Origin: Novipirellula herctigrandis
GTDB taxonomy: Bacteria > Planctomycetota > Planctomycetia > Pirellulales > Pirellulaceae
Reading direction: 5' to 3'
NCBI GenBank assembly: GCA_007859835.1
Contig: SJPJ01000001.1
Span: forward strand, 611,227-675,226
DNA: 64,000 nt
Every line of letters begins with the position of its first letter. The stretch's first letter is position 1. Made by a program: the position numbers and the translations under genes. Shown here piece by piece: positions 36,839 to 44,813 of the stretch. Below the pieces are notes generated by a model. The model saw only the letters and a program-made list of their open reading frames with translations. It had not been told where the DNA came from and did no database searches.

Positions 36839-38108
36839 CTATTCTGCCCTTCGCAGACCATTGCGAACCATCAAACCCCGACTTTTCTCGGGGTTTTTTG
36901 TTGCGCTGATGGTTGCTAATGGTTGCCGTTCCGTCACCGATGGGGGAACCAGTGGGGGACCGAGAATCGACAGCTCGGGACCAATGCTCATCGGTCACTT
37001 GCAAATAGTGTCGTTCGGCAATCTTGGTGGAATGACCGAGCCACGAATCAATCACATGGCTCGGAAACTTCTCTTGTAACTCCGTTCGCCGACTCGATCG
37101 CAAGTTCACAAACAACTTAGGCCACGGCACCACGCCGGCATTCTCCAGAATCCGGTTGAATTGTGTTCGTAGATTCGCATCCGCACCGTGGTATCGACCC
37201 ACGCAATACACCGCGCCATCCGGCGCAACATACTGGGCCTCACCGAGCACCTTTCCCAGTTCAGGAAACAACGGGCAGAATCGCAGACCCGTTTTGATTG
37301 AATCGATCCGTATCCGACCTTCCGCCCAATCAATATCAGTCCACTTCAAATTAAGGACTTCACTCGGGCATCTCATCCCACCGAACCGAGCCAGCGCAAA
37401 GATCACTCGCCAATCCGCATCGGGACACGCCTTCAGAACTCGCTCAGCCACCCCCGAATCGATATAGCATTGACGCTCAGGATTGCTCTCGCATCCGCCT
37501 TTCACACCGGAAAAGGGACTTTCCGCCAATAACCGATCACGCACAGCCTCCGCAAACAAAGTCTTGGCACGCTTGGAGTGTTTTGAAACGGTTGCAATCG
37601 CCATCGTTTTCGCGGGTGTCGTCTCGGTCTTTTCCTTGACGACTCTCGCAAGCAACCAGCGCCGCCATCGATCGGCATCGGCCGGGGTGATGGATCGCAG
37701 TGGGTGAAGATCACCAAAGAACTCGATTAGCAGCCGTATCACTTGCTTGTAGTTATCAATCGTTCGTGGCGCTAAATCGGTCCGACCCACAATGTACGAT
37801 CGCAGAAACGCACCGAGGTATCGTCCCTCTTCGCTCATCAGCTTTGGATTGATCGGATCGGCCAACCCCCACTCAACCAGATTCTCTCGTATGGCCCCAT
37901 CAGTGCCATTGGCCCACGCTATCGACTCAGACGCCGCTCGAGTGTTCGCCCCCTTGGCTCCTGCCAACTCATCGCAGTGACGCCCCACCGCAGTCGCCAC
38001 TTTCTTGGATACGCCGGCCAAATACAACTCGCGCCGCCGTTTGTGAAGATAAAACCGGATCCGCCAACCGTTCCGGCCGTCTTTGGTTCGTTTTGTAACG
38101 CTCGCCAT
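36777..38108 (-). CDS. Tyrosine site-specific integrase, C-terminus altered by integration
   Basis: 443 residues. The N-terminal arm/core-binding region (GRYLGAFLRSYIVGRTDLAP) precedes a catalytic domain with Arg in ARFGGMRCPSEVLNLKW, a block KLFVNLRSSRRTELQEKFP where Asn takes the place of the usual first His before LR, His in DSWLGHSTKI and the nucleophile Tyr in AERHYLQV. The ATG at 38108 has GGGAG upstream and is preferred to ATGs at 38123 and 38204. The stop lies inside the tRNA-Lys gene, and the last 12 residues (WTHGLRVRCSTN) are encoded by chromosomal tRNA sequence. In the joined element the frame would instead continue for 57 codons at 44641-44813. Confidence 0.93.
   Translation of the reverse strand: MASVTKRTKDGRNGWRIRFYLHKRRRELYLAGVSKKVATAVGRHCDELAGAKGANTRAASESIAWANGTDGAIRENLVEWGLADPINPKLMSEEGRYLGAFLRSYIVGRTDLAPRTIDNYKQVIRLLIEFFGDLHPLRSITPADADRWRRWLLARVVKEKTETTPAKTMAIATVSKHSKRAKTLFAEAVRDRLLAESPFSGVKGGCESNPERQCYIDSGVAERVLKACPDADWRVIFALARFGGMRCPSEVLNLKWTDIDWAEGRIRIDSIKTGLRFCPLFPELGKVLGEAQYVAPDGAVYCVGRYHGADANLRTQFNRILENAGVVPWPKLFVNLRSSRRTELQEKFPSHVIDSWLGHSTKIAERHYLQVTDEHWSRAVDSRSPTGSPIGDGTATISNHQRNKKPREKSGFDGSQWSAKGRIVPPQGLEPWTHGLRVRCSTN
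36818..36841 (+). repeat. attL core, 24 bp
   Basis: The 24-bp sequence from the tRNA T stem-loop to just past its 3' end (begins GTTCGAGCCCTTG, ends GGTACTA) is identical to 44814-44837. It lies at the tRNA-integrase junction, and the left side reconstitutes a whole tRNA. Confidence 0.93.
36874..36899 (+). terminator. Rho-independent terminator for tRNA-Lys, on element DNA
   Basis: AACCCCGA (36874-36881) and TCGGGGTT (36888-36895) form an 8-bp stem with a 6-base loop, followed by TTTT. It is 36 bp past the tRNA and lies inside the element, within the integrase coding strand (encoding KPREKSGF). The element thus supplies the tRNA's terminator after integration. Confidence 0.75.
36933..36963. 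repeat. 31-bp repeat, left copy (candidate integrase arm site)
   Basis: A 31-bp sequence beginning GTCACCGATGGGGG is identical and in the same orientation at 44744-44774. The left copy lies 91 bp inside attL, within the integrase gene. Its frame there differs from the frame used at the right copy. Confidence 0.85.
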
Positions 38109-38284
38109 TAAATCAACTCCCATTGGTTGAAACCCATAAAAAAAGAAACGCCACGACGGCCGGTATGGGTGCCGGTTTTCAGCCGCTAAGCCTAGCCGTG
38201 GCACCCATCACAATACCGCCTCAGTAATCACGATGCAAACTCGATCGCTCAGCCATCGCCTAACGCACGATCCGCATCCCACGA

Positions 38285-38800
38285 CTAAGTAATCAAGTTT
38301 GGCTGCAATTGCTCGCCAGCGTCGATCCTCGCAACCACTTTCACCTCGGGAATGGGTTGCGACACAATCAACCCAACATCCACCTCAATCCGCTCGATCC
38401 AATCGCAACGCACGATCGCACCATCATCATCGAACCGCCACGCCTCACGATCGCAATGGCCACAGCGCAGGCCCCCATCATGCTCGATCAGATGGGAACC
38501 CGATCGGCACCACGGGCATATATAGCCAATCATCGGTGACACGAACCGAGGGGTGGCAATCGCTTCCCATGCCACCGCCTCAGACTCATCACGACTCAGG
38601 CCCCCATCATGCTCGACAATCGCAGCCCTTTCCTCGAATCGCTCGACCAGGATCATCAGCTCATCACGTTGGGCACGCATCCGCTGTATCAGATCATCAC
38701 CAAGGGCACCGGCCGGCGCGTCAAACGCCAACCGGCCATCCACATCGATTGACAGGAGCACGCCACGGGATCGAAGCTCCGCCAACAATTCCGCAGCCAT
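38285..38800 (-). CDS. TubC-N-like and zinc-ribbon protein of the element
   Basis: 171 residues from the ATG at 38800, which overlaps the stop of the DUF3987 gene (ATGA). Residues 1-50 (MAAELLAELRSRGVLLSIDV, then LGDDLIQRMRAQRDELMILV) match the TubC N-terminal docking fold, a small dimerisation domain also found in mobile-element proteins. A zinc ribbon follows, with CPWC and CGHC separated by about 18 residues. The C-terminal 40 residues are acidic. It is probably an adaptor of the replication operon rather than an enzyme. Confidence 0.7.
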   Translation of the reverse strand: MAAELLAELRSRGVLLSIDVDGRLAFDAPAGALGDDLIQRMRAQRDELMILVERFEERAAIVEHDGGLSRDESEAVAWEAIATPRFVSPMIGYICPWCRSGSHLIEHDGGLRCGHCDREAWRFDDDGAIVRCDWIERIEVDVGLIVSQPIPEVKVVARIDAGEQLQPNLIT

Positions 38801-41349
38801 CACAGCACCCCTCGCATCCGTTTTTCCGATTGCAAGGAACCATGCACACAATTCACAGAAATACTCTCGGGGCCAGCTTCGACCGACTTTTGTGTATTGT
38901 GTGAACGGGTTGCTGCATTCTCGATTTCAGGATGCACCGAAAACCGAGGGCTCGCAGGACGCCCACGACGAATAGAACTATCCTCAGTCACGGGCCGAAT
39001 CCAACCACGATCGACCAGTAACTCCAGGGCGTCATCCAATCGATTAGGCTCACCGTCGAATCGAGCACGGCCATGGACATGGGCATCACGCCGGGAAAAC
39101 TCTCGCAAACCGCTTTCACGGATCCAGCGCAAAACGTAAACAGCATCATCCGCCGGCCCAGTGGATCCGGTCATCAGCCCGATCACCGCCTCGGCATGGG
39201 GCACTGCCCAACGTCCTATCTCGATCGCCGCTACGATTGCAGGCTCATCGATGGGAACCGTCCAGGGCTCCAGATCATCGACGCTCACCAGATGCATCAC
39301 CGCCGCCAAACGCGCCGTCAATCCGCATAGTTTGCCACCCCAATCACGAAGCTCAAACAATCGACCACCCTCAGCCAGCCAGCCCTCGACCTCATGTTGC
39401 CATGCCTCAAAATGCCGTGATGCACTTGTGGTTAGATTCATCAACTCAGGCAATCCATCATCACGATCAGGCACCCTAGCCAACCGCCTCACGATGGTTT
39501 CGTACCTCGCATCGATTATCTCAGATACCGGCTCGGGATTGATCCTCCGCCGGCCCAGTGTCGTCTCAGGCACCGAGTAAAGAAAACGACCGATTAGACC
39601 ACGGCCACGGAAAGACGGACGACCAGCCAGCCCTCGAATTACCTCGGGCTGAACGGCATAGGCCAGCGTCAAGCAGCACCGGGGAACATTCAACGAACCG
39701 CGCTCGACTCGATCAACCCGCAAATCATCACCGGCATGACCTTTAAGGAAACAATCGAGGTTGCCCATTCCCGACGAATAACGACCGGCCATCACATCGA
39801 ACAACCCACCCTCGCATCCGGCCACAACCAGACGACCACACTGGGACGCCAGATGCATCTCGATCGCCTCCGCAGTGGCATCATCCACAAGTAGCTTAGG
39901 CATCGACGCCACGGGCTCGACCGCCAACTCAGCAGCCAACTCACAAGCACCCTCACGACTCTCACCGCATCCCTTAGCACCTTTCCGTTCCAACTCTTTC
40001 AACTCCGCCTCACGCATCCGCCGATCCGCAGCCAACCGAGCAACATCTGGCCCAGCCGACTCGATCAACTCATGCTCGATCGCTCGCAGTGGACGCATTG
40101 CAGATGCAAATACAGCCGACTTGCGATTGCCAGGATCCAGCAGACAAGCAACATAGAGATTAATCGGCTCACGCCATTTTCGACCGGCCACCACTTCGAC
40201 TCGACGCGCCACAGCGCCGGCACAAACCGCCAATGCCAACAGCCCCGGCAAATCCGCAGGCACTTGGGTTGCCTCCGCCGTCGCAGCGACCCAAGATCGC
40301 AAGGGCTCAGGCAACACCTCGACCGGGAACGGGGGTACCACGGGCCGTTCGATTGGCTCGGGATCCGACCAGGGATCATCGGCGCTAGGGGGCAATTGTT
40401 GTCCGGCAATTTTGTTACCTCGACTTGCCAACCATTGCTCACGCTCACGCAACTCTCCACCACGATCTACATCAGCGGATGCATCACGAACCCTTTGCAT
40501 AATCTCGCCATCGGGCCAGTTCTTTGGGAACGGTTGAATCGATGCATAACTACGAATTGCCTGCAGCGCCTCTTGATCGCTCAGATTCCACCCAACGCAA
40601 CGGCACGCCGCCGCATACAGACGCCGGGATCCATCATTGCCATCTGTCATATCCATGCGGCACATCGCCGCCACGGCTAAACGCAATTGGTCATTAGATG
40701 CATTGGCTTGCACTTTTCCGTTGGTCGCATTTGGTTTCGGTTTGCTCGGTGCAAACAATCGATCCCATAGAGCAGCAACACCGGGGCATTGATAAATCCG
40801 CGTGCTTCCCCATACGTTGCCGGTGATGGTGAAATACCGCTTGCACCTCCACATCGCAATCTCGGGTGTCTTGCCCTCGACCGCAGGAGTTAATCCTTTG
40901 CGGAACGTCCGGCCAGTTTTCTCAGTGGGCAGATCCCCAATGCCGATCAGTTTGAGGCCAACTCCACTGGGGCTAACCTCAGCGTACGTGCTCAAACAGT
41001 TCACCACCTCATTGGCCCACGGCACCAGTTCATCATCAGGCAAAATGCATGAATCCAGATCAACTCCAAAGAACGGATCGTCATCGGCGAAAACGAACCC
41101 CACACCACTATGCCGATTAGGATCATAGGCCGCACGAACATCATCAAATGACGCCCACGTAGATCGATCATCACTCTTGGCCTCCGTAATGCCATCGCAT
41201 TGATAGGGTATCTTTGTCGGCCGGCCATCTCGTTCAACTTCGCGCCATAGAACCCACTGGTCACGCTCAGTCAATAGCGTTGGAATCGCATCAAAATCGA
41301 TGGTAGAATTAGGATGCAAACTAGCTTTGGGGTGTCGGTTACTCGCCAT
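38800..41349 (-). CDS. DUF3987 primase/helicase-like protein
   Basis: 849 residues. The N-terminal 220 residues (QWVLWREVERDGRPTKIPYQ, then GVGFVFADDDPFFGVDLDSC and YAEVSPSGVGLKLI) match the primase-polymerase-like domain with the DxD acidic motif. The C-terminal half (PEPLRSWVAATAEATQVP, NLYVACLLDPGNRKSAVFAS, CLTLAYAVQPEVI, GLIGRFLYSVPE) is DUF3987, a helicase-like ATPase in which the P-loop reads DPGNRKS. These are replication proteins of plasmids, phages and satellites. It overlaps both neighbours and is the main enzyme of the element. Confidence 0.88.
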   Translation of the reverse strand: MASNRHPKASLHPNSTIDFDAIPTLLTERDQWVLWREVERDGRPTKIPYQCDGITEAKSDDRSTWASFDDVRAAYDPNRHSGVGFVFADDDPFFGVDLDSCILPDDELVPWANEVVNCLSTYAEVSPSGVGLKLIGIGDLPTEKTGRTFRKGLTPAVEGKTPEIAMWRCKRYFTITGNVWGSTRIYQCPGVAALWDRLFAPSKPKPNATNGKVQANASNDQLRLAVAAMCRMDMTDGNDGSRRLYAAACRCVGWNLSDQEALQAIRSYASIQPFPKNWPDGEIMQRVRDASADVDRGGELREREQWLASRGNKIAGQQLPPSADDPWSDPEPIERPVVPPFPVEVLPEPLRSWVAATAEATQVPADLPGLLALAVCAGAVARRVEVVAGRKWREPINLYVACLLDPGNRKSAVFASAMRPLRAIEHELIESAGPDVARLAADRRMREAELKELERKGAKGCGESREGACELAAELAVEPVASMPKLLVDDATAEAIEMHLASQCGRLVVAGCEGGLFDVMAGRYSSGMGNLDCFLKGHAGDDLRVDRVERGSLNVPRCCLTLAYAVQPEVIRGLAGRPSFRGRGLIGRFLYSVPETTLGRRRINPEPVSEIIDARYETIVRRLARVPDRDDGLPELMNLTTSASRHFEAWQHEVEGWLAEGGRLFELRDWGGKLCGLTARLAAVMHLVSVDDLEPWTVPIDEPAIVAAIEIGRWAVPHAEAVIGLMTGSTGPADDAVYVLRWIRESGLREFSRRDAHVHGRARFDGEPNRLDDALELLVDRGWIRPVTEDSSIRRGRPASPRFSVHPEIENAATRSHNTQKSVEAGPESISVNCVHGSLQSEKRMRGVL

Positions 41350-41602
41350 GATCGGCACCCCCTTTCTTGCTCACTCGTTTGAGCAACTCGCCACGATGGT
41401 ATCGTCGCAATCGCCCCACTTTCACCGAGGGCAATTCCCCACTACGTGTTAAACGCTCAACCGTTGGCACCGAGCAACCAAGCAGATCGGCCGCGCCATG
41501 CACATCGATCAGCGACTCGGGATCAAACGAACCACTTAGACGTTCTGCAACTCGATTAGCCAACGCATCCGCCAGCAGATCAATCTCAACAGGGGTTAGC
41601 AT
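41339..41602 (-). CDS. Excisionase/MerR-like HTH protein
   Basis: 87 residues from the ATG at 41602, which has a strong AAGGAGGG 8 bp upstream. The longer frame to 41806 is antisense extension. Residues 38-82 (DVHGAADLLGCSVPTVERLT, then RSGELPSVKVGRLRRYHRGE) form a winged helix of the excisionase (Xis/HTH_17) type. It may bend DNA for excision or load the primase. Its end overlaps the start of the DUF3987 gene by 11 bp. Confidence 0.85.
   Translation of the reverse strand: MLTPVEIDLLADALANRVAERLSGSFDPESLIDVHGAADLLGCSVPTVERLTRSGELPSVKVGRLRRYHRGELLKRVSKKGGADHGE
41353..41365 (-). promoter_or_regulatory. Reused ribosome-binding leader GAAAGGGGGTGCC, copy 1
   Basis: The 13-bp leader GAAAGGGGGTGCC (minus strand) stands 3-6 bp before the start codons of the DUF3987 gene (here), the 42182 gene (42185-42197) and the 42511 gene (42513-42525). 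Similarity before each gene is restricted to this block, so it looks like a copied translation signal. Confidence 0.7.
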
Positions 41603-42182
41603 TGTTTGGCCCTCCTTCGCATAAACAGCGACACGCCGCCTCAAAATGATCGGCATCGCTGCTTGCTCTTGGACTGAAACCGAACAACACGTTGGCGGAT
41701 TGCCGCCAGGCAATAGCACCCTCATGCATCCACCCGGAAAACAGGTTTTCGCCGACAAACCAATATGCCCCAACCGCATCATCCACGGCAAAGTGATGAC
41801 GCCCAATGTTTAGGACTCGATCCCCAAACTCACGGGCACCATCTACATCATTCACACCCATCTCTCGCAGATCGGCCAACCGAACATCGGGCCAGCATCC
41901 ACCCTCTCCACCGAAAGTCTGAATGCAACGAAAGATTAGTGAACCGGAATTGTCATCTAGCTCGTAAACCGCAACCCGCTTTTGGTCAAATTGAATGCAG
42001 ACCGACGAGCTATCTCGGAACCGATCATCAACACGTAACCCATCGAAAGGGCCGCCTCTGAATTTAGAATGATACGCTAGCCATCTCGCATGACTCAGCA
42101 AATCAGATTGCTCATCATTCGACATTTCTTGCCAACACTCGCATAACGAATGAAGCAACCGTTGTTGTTCGTTTCTACTCAT
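41586..42182 (-). CDS. Unknown protein of the element operon
   Basis: 198 residues from the ATG at 42182, preceded by the shared leader. The stop overlaps the start of the HTH gene. The protein is rich in aromatic and Cys residues (FGGEGGCWPDVRLADL, AYWFVGENLFSG, FEAACRCLCEGG). I recognise no domain. The length and operon position suggest a small accessory or control protein. Confidence 0.65.
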   Translation of the reverse strand: MSRNEQQRLLHSLCECWQEMSNDEQSDLLSHARWLAYHSKFRGGPFDGLRVDDRFRDSSSVCIQFDQKRVAVYELDDNSGSLIFRCIQTFGGEGGCWPDVRLADLREMGVNDVDGAREFGDRVLNIGRHHFAVDDAVGAYWFVGENLFSGWMHEGAIAWRQSANVLFGFSPRASSDADHFEAACRCLCEGGPNNANPC

Positions 42183-42511
42183 TTGGCACCCCCTTTCGCA
42201 ATCGACTGCACCGGGGCAAGGGCGAACCGGATCATATCGTAGCCGCAATGAAACGCCGCAAACGAACAGACTCGATACCGCAAGCCACGAACCACAACCG
42301 TTTGCCGCTTGCTAGTAACCAAATCGGAATACAGCCCGTCAGCTATTTGGGAATTGCTTGTCCCATTAGGCCAGGATCCGCACAGCTCCCTTCCAATCAG
42401 TTCGTTGGGGTCACCATCGACGCAAGCAAAGTCATAGAATTTTTCGTTTTCGATCCGACTTAAAAACCACCGATCCGATGCATAGTGATACTCAATAGAC
42501 GCCTTACTCAT
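42179..42511 (-). CDS. Unknown small protein of the element operon
   Basis: 110 residues. It begins MSKASIEYHYASDRWFLSRI and ends ALAPVQSIAKGGAK. The ATG at 42511 has the shared leader and overlaps the stop of the 42723 gene, and its own stop overlaps the next ATG. Two ATGA junctions support a real gene. Its function is unknown. Confidence 0.65.
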   Translation of the reverse strand: MSKASIEYHYASDRWFLSRIENEKFYDFACVDGDPNELIGRELCGSWPNGTSNSQIADGLYSDLVTSKRQTVVVRGLRYRVCSFAAFHCGYDMIRFALAPVQSIAKGGAK

Positions 42512-42723
42512 ACGGCACCCCCTTTCGACTCAGGGGCCGCCATTGCCGCAACCACGGGCACGACGACATCAGGGCGAAACAACCATCGGGATCCCGCTCG
42601 CAGCGCCGGTACCTCCCCTGCCTCAGCACGATCACGTAACCACGCAGCCGGTACACCCAATCGGCTCGCCATGCGTCTCAGTGGCAATAGCTCGGGTGAT
42701 TCTTTTTGCACGTCCTTAGACAT
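42508..42723 (-). CDS. Small excisionase-like HTH protein
   Basis: 71 residues and the first gene of the operon. LLPLRRMASRLGVPAAWLRD followed by RAEAGEVPALRAGSRWLF is the HTH_17 pattern (helix-turn-helix with a wing ending in a Trp-Leu-Phe strand). It is the likeliest DNA-binding regulator or excisionase for the element. The phased GGGAAC repeats lie just upstream of it. Confidence 0.75.
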   Translation of the reverse strand: MSKDVQKESPELLPLRRMASRLGVPAAWLRDRAEAGEVPALRAGSRWLFRPDVVVPVVAAMAAPESKGGAV

Positions 42724-42799
42724 GTTAGAAACTCCATCACGGATTAAGAAAGCCAGCCAACGTCAGCCAGCAACGTGATGAAGTATCCGTAGCCGATAG

Positions 42800-42850
42800 G
42801 GGAACAATCTCGGGAACGGATCGGGAACTATTCGGGAACTAACCGGGATC
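42800..42850. promoter_or_regulatory. Five helically phased GGGAAC repeats upstream of the element operon
   Basis: GGGAAC occurs at 42800-42805, 42812-42817, 42823-42828 and 42834-42839, with GGGATC at 42845-42850, at spacings of 12, 11, 11 and 11 bp. All copies have the same orientation, so bound protein would sit on one face of the DNA. The array lies 77-127 bp upstream of the 42723 start codon. It may be a repressor operator array or replication iterons. Confidence 0.7.
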
Positions 42851-44131
42851 TTTTAGTCGGTAGGATCCTCCGCCATCAGCCACGGACTCGATCAATTCAG
42901 CAACCGGGTGGATTTTAGGTCCTGCTTTTCGGTTAAGTTTGAAGGCTTGTTGCCTAAATGATCCGTCAAAATGAATTTCGTTATCCCGCAACTTTTTTAG
43001 TGTAACGATGGGAAAACCGGCACGATATTGATCGACAAATACACGCAGCACTTTAACGATAGACTTCGTTAATCGTTCGTATCGTTTCCCGCCCCAAATC
43101 ATCAGCAACTCATCAGGGTATAAATCATCAGGCAACGCCGATTGATCGATCGACTCAACAACCGGATCCTGCACAGGTGATATTGTTTCATTGGAGTGAG
43201 GAACTCGATCGCCATGACGTTGATCGCCTTTGTCATTCAACCAGTAATCAAGGCATCGGGATATACGCGCCAAAGTAGAATCCGACAATCCGCTCACGAC
43301 TTCAATGTAGAAGCCGTCACTGGGATCAAACGAAAGATCATTCACTTCAATCTGTACAATCTCAGTATACCCCGTGGCAAGAATCAACTTGTAACGAAAA
43401 AACTCGGTAGCATTTGAATCGCTTGCATCATGTTCAAGTGTTACAGGTGTTTCGTCTATTGCGGTCATCTGGCGCAATCGTTCAAAGACATCACTTCGGT
43501 TTACGTCGGTTGATTGACAAAGGAATTGCAATTCACGGGCCAGTAAGTCAGTGTCACAAATCTGTTCATCGGAACCAGTGTCAAGCAATTCCGGAGTGAT
43601 CGTTGGTATCGTGCAAAACCCAACAAGCTCACATGGGACTTCACCTCGCTCGGCAAACCAGTTAGCCGCTTGCCCGCAGCTCAATTTCTTAAAATCAGTA
43701 CCGCTATTGCCTCCCCCAAAAATCCGTTCACTCACGATCATGATCCATGAACTACCGTGTGAAAAAACCCATTGATCCACTCGATAAGTTGGATCGAAAC
43801 TTGTGCCGCATCCATGCCCTCGCAACCGCCATCCAACACCATCAAAACGATACGTGGTTTTGGAATCGCTCGACCGAATCATTTGAGGCAGATCAAACAT
43901 GCTTAAGAATTTGAGCTCAATGGGAATGTCACAATCAGCAACCCCCAATCTGTTGGCCCAGTCAATTGCATCCGACGCACTAACCGCACCTTCAAACGTT
44001 TGCTCTTGACGAACCAAACTGGTTCGGCGCTTGTAACATTTCCAGGCTCGCAAAATGATCTCAGTCTTTTCATGTGAACCAGACGAACTTAGCAGTATGG
44101 ATTCACATGCATCACAATCGTCATCTGGCAT
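42839..44131 (-). CDS. Unknown 430-residue protein, candidate cargo of the element
   Basis: 430 residues. The ATG at 44131 has GAAAGGAT upstream. The N-terminal 200 residues are Cys/Trp-rich (GVGWRLRGHGCGTSFDP, then DQWVFSHGSSWIMIVSERIF), and the middle is acidic. The last 100 residues (YERLTKSIVKVLRVFVDQYR, then GFPIVTLKKL and GGSYRLKDPG) resemble a winged-helix domain that recurs at the end of phage and mobile-element proteins. It is separate from the replication operon. No catalytic motif is visible; a control or defence-type role is possible but not shown. Confidence 0.65.
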   Translation of the reverse strand: MPDDDCDACESILLSSSGSHEKTEIILRAWKCYKRRTSLVRQEQTFEGAVSASDAIDWANRLGVADCDIPIELKFLSMFDLPQMIRSSDSKTTYRFDGVGWRLRGHGCGTSFDPTYRVDQWVFSHGSSWIMIVSERIFGGGNSGTDFKKLSCGQAANWFAERGEVPCELVGFCTIPTITPELLDTGSDEQICDTDLLARELQFLCQSTDVNRSDVFERLRQMTAIDETPVTLEHDASDSNATEFFRYKLILATGYTEIVQIEVNDLSFDPSDGFYIEVVSGLSDSTLARISRCLDYWLNDKGDQRHGDRVPHSNETISPVQDPVVESIDQSALPDDLYPDELLMIWGGKRYERLTKSIVKVLRVFVDQYRAGFPIVTLKKLRDNEIHFDGSFRQQAFKLNRKAGPKIHPVAELIESVADGGGSYRLKDPG

Positions 44132-44640
44132 TGGGATAATCCTTTCAGCGTAGCGGGCCGATCCAGCGGCCGCGGCGGAAAGGTTACGCCAACGGCCGGG
44201 TGAATCGTGCGGTCAGGATCAGTGACCTACCCTCGATACCGCCGGGGTCAGCCGGCAGTGCTAGAATTGTGGGTGACTAGCCCACGGATACTATTCTGCC
44301 AGTTTTTGACCAAGTGTGTACCGGGGTTCGAAAAGCCACCGGCTCCCGGGAAGACCCGCAATGGGAGAGGGGATACCAAATCCTCAATTATGTGGATAGA
44401 AAACCAAACGGGCATGCGGTCATGGTGTCGACCCCGCCCCCACATTCTCACGCCCCCCCCTCCGTTCGTGTGCGTCAATACTACATTTTGTGACTTTCCC
44501 ACTCGGAATAGCCAAACCGCTTGGGAAAAAGTAGTACCTACTCGATCTCCCAATTTCGTGGAAGCATCACCAAGCGGGCATGCGGGCATGGTGTCGACCA
44601 CGCCCCCACGAGCGCGTTCGTGGTTGTGCGATTCGCAGCC
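44132..44640. other. Non-coding right arm of the element with long repeats
   Basis: About 510 bp upstream of the 430-residue protein. Open frames crossing it are not supported. It holds the imperfect 59-bp duplication listed next and a small hairpin (GTGGG 44269-44273 with CCCAC 44281-44285). A promoter for the minus-strand gene should be here. It could also contain a replication origin or a small RNA. Confidence 0.5.
44385..44609. repeat. Imperfect 59-bp direct repeat, two copies 166 bp apart
   Basis: 44385-44443 and 44551-44609 share a 34-bp core (44410-44443 and 44576-44609, two mismatches) that begins GGGCATGCGG and ends CGCCCCCAC, plus a weaker match in the 25 bp before it. The core contains the palindrome GCATGC and the hexamer GTCGAC. 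Downstream both copies have a TTCGTG-rich stretch with a gap. This is non-coding and a possible origin, operator or RNA pair. Confidence 0.75.
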
Positions 44641-44813
44641 CTACCGCGCGGTGATACCTCTCGCCACGGCCAGCAGATCATCCCGCCCATGCTCATCCAT
44701 CGATTCCCACGCCTCCATCAACTCGATCAATTCCGGGGTGACGGTCACCGATGGGGGAACCAGTGGGGGACCGACGCCGGACGATTGCGAATTCCCCCAT
44801 GTTTCTGATGATT
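44641..44813 (-). other. Displaced 3' end of the integrase gene
   Basis: Joining the minus strand through the att core, as in the excised circle, the integrase frame passes from the core (QGLE) into 57 open codons and stops at TAG 44641-44643. The encoded tail contains VTVTPELIELMEAWESMDE and HGRDDLLAVARG, an amphipathic helical pattern with an AW pair like the C-termini of intact planctomycete integrases. In the integrated state this segment has no start and is separated from the gene by 6.5 kb. It would make the circular-form integrase about 487 residues. Confidence 0.7.
44744..44774. repeat. 31-bp repeat, right copy (candidate integrase arm site)
   Basis: Identical to 36933-36963 and in the same orientation, 39 bp inside attR. 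In the joined element the two copies would flank the core at 39 and 91 bp, the layout of integrase arm-type sites. Confidence 0.85.

Noticed and set aside
42839..44131. Known defence protein (nuclease or abortive infection)
   Set aside because: No nuclease, NTPase or toxin motif could be found; only a weak winged-helix-like C-terminus is visible, so no function is assigned.
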